Source of the DNA: Gammaproteobacteria bacterium
GTDB taxonomy: Bacteria; Pseudomonadota; Gammaproteobacteria; Xanthomonadales; SZUA-36
NCBI GenBank assembly: GCA_030426265.1
Contig: JAUHYP010000025.1
Location: 1-45,745, forward strand
Length of the DNA: 45,745 nt
Reading direction: 5' to 3'
This document shows positions 40,513 to 45,745 of this stretch, piece by piece. Position 1 is the stretch's first letter. The number at the start of each line of letters is the position of its first letter. Position numbers and translations under genes: made by a program. The notes beneath the pieces are model-generated. The model worked only from the letters and a program-made list of their open reading frames with translations, searched no databases and was not told the origin of the DNA.

Positions 40513-40655
40513 TCAGGTGGCAGCACTTTGCCGAACAATGGATGAACCGTTGCTGAACTCGCAGACCCGGTGGCGGCGTTCAGACGCGATGATGCATTAG
40601 CGCAGGACGCAGTCGTGATGGTGTTCATTCGGGAAAGCGGTGAGCGAGGTGCGGT

Positions 40656-40674
40656 TTTCGCGCGAAGCGCGAAA
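40656..40674. terminator. Perfect hairpin downstream of the tRNA-Phe fragment
   Basis: TTTCGCGC (40656-40663) and GCGCGAAA (40667-40674) form an 8-bp stem with a 3-base loop, 21 bases past the CCA end of the tRNA fragment. It may be the old terminator of the tRNA-Phe gene, left attached to the chromosomal side when the element integrated. Confidence 0.45.
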
Positions 40675-40694
40675 GAAGCGCCTCGCGGATAGAA

Positions 40695-40739
40695 TGGTGC
40701 CCAGGGGCGGAATCGAACCACCGACACGCGGATTTTCAA
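40695..40739 (-). repeat. 3' fragment of tRNA-Phe(GAA); probable att site of an integrated element
   Basis: On the minus strand the 45 bases run from the anticodon loop (TTGAAAA, anticodon GAA) through the 3' side of the anticodon stem, a variable loop GTGTC, a complete T arm (GGTGG-TTCGATT-CCGCC, one G-U pair), the 3' acceptor strand CCTGGGC and the encoded ACCA. The bases before it do not supply the partner strand of the anticodon stem (TACTC in place of GCGGA), nor a D arm or 5' acceptor, so this is not a working tRNA. Such a break in the anticodon loop is typical of tyrosine-recombinase attachment sites. The geometry places the element to the right. Confidence 0.88.
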
Positions 40740-40875
40740 GAGTAAGCGTGGATTTGGCGGATCAATAGAAACAGTCGCTTGCGGTGTTTGCCCAACCCAA
40801 GCGTGTCGGATAATGCCAGAGAATCGCACTGTTTTTTTATCTCGCTGGCACATCTTGGACACATCAGAGAAATCT

Positions 40876-41442
40876 TCAGTTACCGGGTCTGCTCCTATTC
40901 ACTTCTCGGAAAGCCTGTTCAATCGCTTCGGGCAAGCCTGATTCCACGGCGGTCTTTATCTGATCGATCAGTTCGCGGAAAAACTTAAATTCCGCATTGG
41001 TCCGCTCAAATTGACCATCCAAATAGTCCGCTGCTTCCCGCATGCTCTCACGTGAACCAGGCTTTACCCGGTTCAGAAAGTGATGAACCAACTCATTTCT
41101 TTCCGCAATCAGGTCGGCCAGTGTCTGTTTACGATGTTGCCAGCTTGGGTGATCGAACTCATGCTCAAAAGTAATTTTGAAATGGGCTTCGTGCTCGGTA
41201 GCTTCATGTTCAGAATCTTGTTGTTGAGCGGGGTTCTCAAAAAAGGCACCTGCAACGTTTCCCAATGTCAATCTGCCAACCTTTTTCGAGCGTTTTTTGT
41301 GACTGGAACGAATAGTCGAGAGACTGCCTGATAATTCCTTGTTCGTGACCAGGTGCTTCAGCGTCGCCTCAAGTTGCTGGAATAGCAGGATGTTCCTGCC
41401 TATCTTTCTCAGGACTTCGTTTTTGGCTTCTTCGTAATTCAC
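40876..41442 (-). CDS. HEPN-motif protein of unknown function
   Basis: 188 residues, all-helical by appearance, with the HEPN signature R-x4-H as RNELVH (Arg115-His120) in an LIAERNELVHHFLNRV helix. HEPN domains with this motif are commonly metal-independent RNases in toxin-antitoxin and antiviral systems, although many are inactive. An acidic, His-rich insert (about 76-98, SEHEATEHEAHFKITFEHE) is unusual. The start is a GTG without a clear ribosome binding site. No obvious small antitoxin (MNT or similar) is adjacent. The gene is AT-richer than the core and divergent from the GIY-YIG gene. Confidence 0.7.
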   Translation of the reverse strand: MNYEEAKNEVLRKIGRNILLFQQLEATLKHLVTNKELSGSLSTIRSSHKKRSKKVGRLTLGNVAGAFFENPAQQQDSEHEATEHEAHFKITFEHEFDHPSWQHRKQTLADLIAERNELVHHFLNRVKPGSRESMREAADYLDGQFERTNAEFKFFRELIDQIKTAVESGLPEAIEQAFREVNRSRPGN

Positions 41443-41566
41443 TTTGATTTAGCCGAGCGATTCGCAAGCACGATCAAGACTTTAACTTACTCTGGGGATT
41501 CCATTCTGCTTCTACGCCTGCGCTATTCTGACGCGAGGAGTCAAATAGAAAACTGAGAACTGTTTT

Positions 41567-42463
41567 ATGAACAGCAAAGGCAGATCATTAGAACTCTTCT
41601 TTATCGATGGAAAGCCCGACGGAATGCTTACGGCTGAAGTGTTTGGTTGGACGGGTCATGTCCTCACCAGCCCTAGGATTCAGTTGAAAGCTGCCCTAAA
41701 TCGAAAGGAAGCCAGTTTTACAGGCGTCTACATATTGATCGGAGAGGCGCAAGGAAGTGGATCCACAATCTACGTTGGTGAAGGAGAAGATATGAAAGCT
41801 CGTATCCGTAGTCATGACGCCGGCAAGGATTGGTGGTCCCAAGCCATCCTCATCACGACGAGCTCAAATAATCTCAATAAGGCTCACGTCAAATATCTTG
41901 AATCCAGGCTTGTTGAAACTGCCGCGTCAATCGGCAAGGTCAAGCTCGACAACGGAAACACGCCTCTGCGTCCGTCATTAACTGAAGCAGCTCAGGCCAA
42001 CATGGAAGCGTTCCTGGAGCACGTCTTCATGGTGCTGCCCGCAATCAGAGTTGATTGCTTCCTTCAAGACACGAGACCTTCGGCAGCTCCAGATGCTCAA
42101 GATAGCAAAAGTGGTCAACCGCCGAAGTTCGAGATGTTTTTGAAGAGGGAAGGAATTTACGCTACTGCAATCTTGCAGGAAGGCGAATTTATTGTTCAGG
42201 CAGGCTCGGACGCTCGGAAAGAATGGATTGGAGATACAACTGACAAAACTTCGTATTGGAAACTACACGGAGAGTTGGTGGACCGCGGAATATTGCAGCC
42301 AAACGGATCCAACCGAAGATTCACACAGAACTATGCGTTTTCAAGCACGAGCGCTGCCGGCGCAGTTGTCAACGGTCGAAGTACCGCTGGCCCTATAACT
42401 TGGAAGTTAGAAGGAACTAGGAAGACCTACAAGGAATGGGAAGCTGAACAGTTATCAGAGTAG
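41567..42463 (+). CDS. GIY-YIG nuclease domain protein with C-terminal DUF4357
   Basis: 298 residues. An N-terminal GIY-YIG domain shows GVYILIG (53-59), IYVGEGED (68-75), the helix with Arg79 and His83, and the catalytic Glu112 in KYLESRLVET. The last 100 residues (KRxGIYATA...EFIVQAGSDARKEW...SSTSAAGAVVNGRSTAG) match the DUF4357 domain that often follows GIY-YIG nucleases in defence-rich regions. It would cleave DNA if active; its target and biological role are unknown. The leftmost motif reads G-V-Y rather than G-I-Y, a common variant. It is divergent from the HEPN gene over 124 bases and converges with the 179-residue gene. Confidence 0.88.
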   Translation: MNSKGRSLELFFIDGKPDGMLTAEVFGWTGHVLTSPRIQLKAALNRKEASFTGVYILIGEAQGSGSTIYVGEGEDMKARIRSHDAGKDWWSQAILITTSSNNLNKAHVKYLESRLVETAASIGKVKLDNGNTPLRPSLTEAAQANMEAFLEHVFMVLPAIRVDCFLQDTRPSAAPDAQDSKSGQPPKFEMFLKREGIYATAILQEGEFIVQAGSDARKEWIGDTTDKTSYWKLHGELVDRGILQPNGSNRRFTQNYAFSSTSAAGAVVNGRSTAGPITWKLEGTRKTYKEWEAEQLSE

Positions 42464-42560
42464 AAGCGGAAAACCATAACTAGGGCTTATCCCGAAGTTC
42501 GGAGATTCGAGTTCGCCCCTTGATTCCCTTGTTTCAAGATCATCCGAACCATCCTGGTCT

Positions 42561-43100
42561 TTAGTCTTCTTTCGAAAAAGTCAGTTCCTTCTCTTGAACG
42601 ACTCTGGCGGCCTCTTCGGCTGGATGCAGGATTGCGTCGATAACTTTCTTCCTCTCCTCCTGACTTGCACCCATCCTAGCTAGCTCGTCTACAGCCTTCG
42701 ACAATAGCTCAACCCTAGCAACCTTCTCAGTAGTTTCGTTTTGGATGCGAGTGTGGATCAATTGCTCGCGCTGCTCTTCGAGTTCAATTTTGTTCCGACC
42801 CATCAGGTCCTTAATCAATTCTCTTAATTGTTCCAATAACTCCCCTGATCCTTTCAAGTTGAGGTTCATGGGGCTAGCGATAGTCATCGATTCGACTACT
42901 AGCTTTTCCTGAGGGTCTACACGACTCTTGGATCCAGCCAGTTGACTAATGAAGCCACCTGGGGAGCGAAATTCTTTCTTATTTATGACAGATGCTCGAT
43001 TGAAAACTATATACAAGTTTGTGATTAGTTCTGAGAGTTCTTCAGCGGTCCAATTCTCTCCACCTGAAACCACAAGTAGATCTTTTTCAGCTCTATTCAT
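42561..43100 (-). CDS. Unknown 179-residue protein, partner of the RloC-like ATPase
   Basis: I do not recognise this family. The 179 residues start with a compact part containing ENWTAEELSELITNLYIVFNRASV, then VESMTIASPMNLNLKGSGELLEQL, which looks like a short beta hairpin leading into a long charged helix (about 85-175), possibly coiled coil. There is no signal or membrane segment. It follows the RloC-like gene by 67 bases on the same strand and is probably co-transcribed with it, so it could be a regulator, sensor or inhibitor of that protein; this is inference from position only. Confidence 0.65.
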   Translation of the reverse strand: MNRAEKDLLVVSGGENWTAEELSELITNLYIVFNRASVINKKEFRSPGGFISQLAGSKSRVDPQEKLVVESMTIASPMNLNLKGSGELLEQLRELIKDLMGRNKIELEEQREQLIHTRIQNETTEKVARVELLSKAVDELARMGASQEERKKVIDAILHPAEEAARVVQEKELTFSKED

Positions 43101-43167
43101 TGATTAGCTCATTGTCCTATGGAAAAAATTTGCGCCAGCCACCCAGTCTGCAGGTTGCCCTAAACGC

Positions 43168-45336
43168 CTAAATCTTTGACATCTCAGAGTAATGTTCAGG
43201 ATAGCCTGCTTTCTCGAATACCAAGCGTAACCCGTCTTTGAAGGTCGCATAGTCGAACTCCTTGAGGTCGATAATGTTCTGGCCGAGCGAATGGGATTCA
43301 CGATTGATGTATCTGGAGAAAGCTTGGAGTCTGTTTTCTTGTAGTTCTTCCATTTGAAAAACATTGTTCAAATCTTTCCGACGAACAAAATTGAAAAAAT
43401 ACTCAACAATGTTTCTCATGCAATTCGCGATCAACGCCGGGTGTTGAGTGTCGTCATTAACAACTGACCAGTATGACTGGTAGTCATTTTGAATCTCCTC
43501 GTACTTCATCATATTGATCGAACTGCCTTCGTCGGTCTTTGTGATCCTGAACAGCAACTGACTCTTCTTCCTTCTTTCATGATCGGGATCAGTTAGCTCA
43601 TAGAAAAAATACAAGCTATGCGTGAGTACAAAGACCTGCTCGATCTGTTTCGAGTTAAAAAAAAGTGCCCTGATTAGACGACCAACGTTAAAAATAAAAA
43701 TATGCGATAGGCTCGAAATTGGGTCATCAATTACCGCGATCCGTTTTGTTACCGTGTCATTCTCCGTGGCTTTTCCTTTGCAGAGTTCGCAAAAGTACAA
43801 AAAGCTAATGACCATCTTTTCGCCTTCGCTCAGTGTTTGGAAAGCATCCTCTGACTCACCAACGCGCACAATTCGATACAAGTTGTCTGAATGTTTCTGA
43901 ATCTCGAAATCATTAATACCCAGGTCTTCTAATCCAGAGTTGATGGCTGAGACCGCTTCGTCGACATTCACTGTTTCCTTCTGGGCCAAGACCAATTCAT
44001 CGTTAATGGTCGACTTTTCCTCTTCTAAGAGTTCGATTTCCGCGTCGATAGTTTCAATTTTTCTTGTGTGAATGGAGTTGTCTTGGCTGAACCGACTGAT
44101 GGTTTGGTCGTAGTGCCAACGCATCAAGCTCCAGAATTCGTCCTTAAGTTCATTCAGGCTTGAATCCATGTCTTGAATCTTCTTGTTGTGGGCTCGGATT
44201 CTTTCATTAACTTTCTCGATAACTTCATTGAATTCCTCAACCGCTTCAGACGTGCTGGACAAACTGATCGCAGTGCTTGGATTTTCAATCTTTTCTTGGA
44301 TGAGCCTTAAGTTTCCGTCCAAGATGGTCTTCAAAATGGAGTGCTTTTCGGAGATGGCTGATTGAAATGATTCGGAAAGAGGTGTGTTTGAATAACTACT
44401 TGGCATTGGTAATTCGTTGACCGCGAGGGTGTACGCGTCCAAGCACTGATTCAGGGTCGTAATGGCGGACTTATAGGATTCATCGAAGTAATCTTCCAAG
44501 TCCTGAACCAGTGCTTGAGTGATTGTCTCAGCCTGGCAAAAGGGACATGCAGCGTTTGAGCCCTCTATTGCTTTGGGTAGAAATTTCAGTCCTGCCTCGA
44601 CCCAATCCGCATTCTTCAGAGTCGTAATTAGATCAGCGACGTTGCTAGATTCGTTTCCGACAATAGACTTACTGAGGAGCGTTTTCTCCTCAATTTCTCT
44701 ACCGTTAAATTCAAATTTTTCGAGCTCGGGCTCAGGTTTCGAAGCGTTAACTTTGAGGGAGCTAACCTCCGCGCGAATTTGATCAACATTCCTTAAAGGT
44801 TTTGTCGCGGGTAATGGAAGTCCGCAAAGATATGAGAAGAGTTTGTCCTTCTCTCCCTTGAGTCCCTGCAGGCAGTACTCCAAAACACGATCGCCGCCTG
44901 AATACTGAGACTTGATTTCCCATATCTTCTCAACAGCGGTTGTCTTCTGTTTCCCGAAGGACTGTACTTCTGCAGACCTAGCCTCTTTTTTTGCTTCAAT
45001 CTCAGATTCTTTCTCGCGGATTGCGTTCTCTGCTTCTGAAATACGTTGTTCCGCTTCCTTATTCTGTTTCGAGAGACTGAAGATTCCCTTTAGGTTGTCT
45101 GCTACATAAAAGTTTTCATGAATGAAGTCTTGGTTGTAAACCAAAACCGGTACAGCAGGTTCCTTTGAGATCGTGCAATCTGCAAAATCACTTGGATTGA
45201 GCCCACTTAGGAATTTAGTTAGTACCGACTTCCCAGCGCCGTTTAGTCCGTAGATCAGGTTTATTTTTTTGTCAGTCTCTAGCGTCGTTGGCTGTGCATA
45301 GCTTGCAACGTTTGCCATCTCGATTTTGGAGATCAC
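43168..45336 (-). CDS. AAA_13-family ATPase with zinc hook, RloC/PrrC-like candidate anticodon nuclease
   Basis: 722 residues. An ABC-type ATPase is split by a coiled-coil insertion: Walker A GLNGAGKS (30-37), coiled coil with a zinc hook CPFC (264-267) at its middle, second coil to about 460, signature LSEGEK (502-507), Walker B RIAVIDDP (532-539) and H-switch VLTHS (570-574). The C-terminal region has Arg641, Glu645 (RNIVE) and His682 (NRESHS). PrrC's catalytic triad is Arg320-Glu324-His356, with the same Arg-Glu spacing and a similar distance to His; RloC adds a zinc hook. I infer a translation-halting tRNA nuclease. GTG start with AGGGGG six bases upstream. AAA_13 proteins of other function exist, so the nuclease role is likely but unproven. 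Confidence 0.8.
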   Translation of the reverse strand: MISKIEMANVASYAQPTTLETDKKINLIYGLNGAGKSVLTKFLSGLNPSDFADCTISKEPAVPVLVYNQDFIHENFYVADNLKGIFSLSKQNKEAEQRISEAENAIREKESEIEAKKEARSAEVQSFGKQKTTAVEKIWEIKSQYSGGDRVLEYCLQGLKGEKDKLFSYLCGLPLPATKPLRNVDQIRAEVSSLKVNASKPEPELEKFEFNGREIEEKTLLSKSIVGNESSNVADLITTLKNADWVEAGLKFLPKAIEGSNAACPFCQAETITQALVQDLEDYFDESYKSAITTLNQCLDAYTLAVNELPMPSSYSNTPLSESFQSAISEKHSILKTILDGNLRLIQEKIENPSTAISLSSTSEAVEEFNEVIEKVNERIRAHNKKIQDMDSSLNELKDEFWSLMRWHYDQTISRFSQDNSIHTRKIETIDAEIELLEEEKSTINDELVLAQKETVNVDEAVSAINSGLEDLGINDFEIQKHSDNLYRIVRVGESEDAFQTLSEGEKMVISFLYFCELCKGKATENDTVTKRIAVIDDPISSLSHIFIFNVGRLIRALFFNSKQIEQVFVLTHSLYFFYELTDPDHERRKKSQLLFRITKTDEGSSINMMKYEEIQNDYQSYWSVVNDDTQHPALIANCMRNIVEYFFNFVRRKDLNNVFQMEELQENRLQAFSRYINRESHSLGQNIIDLKEFDYATFKDGLRLVFEKAGYPEHYSEMSKI

Positions 45337-45542
45337 TGATAGCCCCCTCGCAGCGTTAAATGCTTGGCAGTTTGGTTCTAGACGATGTGTCTAATCACGC
45401 CTAATCCTAACTATCTTGAACGCGAAACCAACTGTGAGACTATCGGGCACCCATGGTGATAGGCGAATCTGATTATCGGAAGAGATCGAATGGGCGCTGT
45501 TGAAAGGAAAAAGAATATTCAACAAACCCGGCCGCGTATTCC

Positions 45543-45620
45543 AGGCACGTCCAGGCGGGCACAAGCCTTCAGGAGCTGCAAGAACTTGGGGGTTGGTCAA
45601 CGCTGGAGATGATGCAACGT
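45543..45620 (+). pseudogene. Relic of a phage-type tyrosine recombinase, C-terminal end
   Basis: The frame starting at 45543 reads RHVQAGTSLQELQELGGW followed by STLEMMQR. This matches the segment after the catalytic HxxR box in phage integrases (usually WHVQAGTSLxELxELGGW and MVQRYAHL). Everything N-terminal, including the HDLRHTWAS motif, is missing, with an in-frame stop at 45501, so the gene is dead. The match stops at the expected tyrosine codon, where the IS3-type end begins. Only about 26 codons remain. Confidence 0.78.
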
Positions 45621-45745
45621 GACCTTTCCCCCTCCAGCCTGACACACCCCATGCGAGTTTTCCCTCTAGACTTTACTGGAAAGGAGAACACGACATGGCC
45701 AAGCCAAAACGCTATTCCCCCGAGAAGATCGCCAGCATCCTGGCC
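45620..45745 (+). mobile_element. Left end of an IS3-family insertion sequence (cut by window)
   Basis: The element appears to begin with TGACCTTTCCCCCTCCAGCC, a terminal inverted repeat of the kind seen in IS3-family elements (TG start, C-rich inner part), 75 bases ahead of a transposase start codon. It interrupts the integrase relic exactly where homology to integrases ends. The right end, second open reading frame and target duplication lie beyond the window, so the boundary is approximate. Confidence 0.7.
45695..45745 (+). CDS. IS3-family transposase OrfA, N-terminal 17 residues (3' cut by window)
   Basis: Seventeen codons are present, MAKPKRYSPEKIASILA, which match the start of IS3-family OrfA helix-turn-helix proteins (typically KRRRYSPEEKVAIL). 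AAGGAGAA lies about seven bases before the ATG. OrfA binds the inverted repeats and is usually fused to the DDE transposase OrfB by frameshifting. The rest is outside the window. Confidence 0.72.
   Translation, partial: MAKPKRYSPEKIASILA

Noticed and set aside
40695-40770. A complete tRNA-Phe gene.
   Set aside because: Only the part from the anticodon loop to CCA is present. The D arm, 5' acceptor strand and 5' side of the anticodon stem cannot be found in the bases to the right.
40876-42463. HEPN and GIY-YIG genes as a toxin-antitoxin pair.
   Set aside because: They are divergent, both look like effectors, and neither resembles a known antitoxin fold.
43168-45336. A prr-type restriction-associated anticodon nuclease locus.
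   Set aside because: No hsdR, hsdM or hsdS gene is visible in the window, so the restriction link of classical PrrC cannot be supported here.

Overview
The window is a high-GC gammaproteobacterial chromosome segment that ends, on the right, in a visibly AT-richer accessory region. The gene order def-fmt-rsmB-DUF4390-ntrY-ntrX-trkA-trkH, the dprA-smg-topA cluster and the glnA-ntrBC block resemble Chromatiales, Ectothiorhodospira and Wenzhouxiangella/Xanthomonadales-type lineages. This placement is inference from gene content; there is no rRNA or other strong marker to fix it.

Left part (1-20.7 kb): after the 3' end of an undecaprenyl-diphosphatase gene comes a nitrogen-regulation block: glnA with a well-formed sigma-54 promoter and two NtrC-type operators, a DUF4124 protein, then ntrB and ntrC. 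A minus-strand group follows (small exported helical protein, TRIC/UPF0126 membrane protein, dtd), then a lipid A-type acyltransferase. A long minus-strand run, read from right to left, is def-fmt-rsmB-DUF4390-ntrY-ntrX-trkA-trkH. Divergent from def run a LysM protein, dprA and smg. So two NTR-type two-component systems lie within about 12 kb, and the second regulator (NtrX) has a decayed AAA+ domain.

Middle part (20.9-37.3 kb): topA-tsaC-hemF, ending in a clear factor-independent terminator; a 1103-residue exported beta-propeller/amidohydrolase; then hexR divergent from zwf-pgl-edd-eda, a complete Entner-Doudoroff module with two HexR-type operators between hexR and zwf. Next come three tightly packed genes (sulfotransferase, GT4 glycosyltransferase, DUF2334-type deacetylase) that look like a surface glycan or glycolipid operon. 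An exported methyltransferase-like protein, a second methyltransferase, a cupin and a GT-A-type glycosyltransferase close the core region at about 40.5 kb.

Right end (40.7 kb to end): a 45-nt 3' fragment of a tRNA-Phe(GAA) gene, broken in the anticodon loop, marks what looks like the distal attachment site of an integrated element. To its right are AT-richer genes: a HEPN-motif protein, a GIY-YIG/DUF4357 protein, a 179-residue protein of unknown family, and a 722-residue AAA_13 ATPase with a zinc hook and a PrrC/RloC-like Arg-Glu-His set at its C-terminus (a candidate anticodon nuclease). Then comes a short relic of a phage-type integrase, cut by the left end of an IS3-family element. The region has the features of a defence island at a tRNA gene. 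The RloC-like ATPase with its unrecognised partner is the best candidate for an undescribed system.
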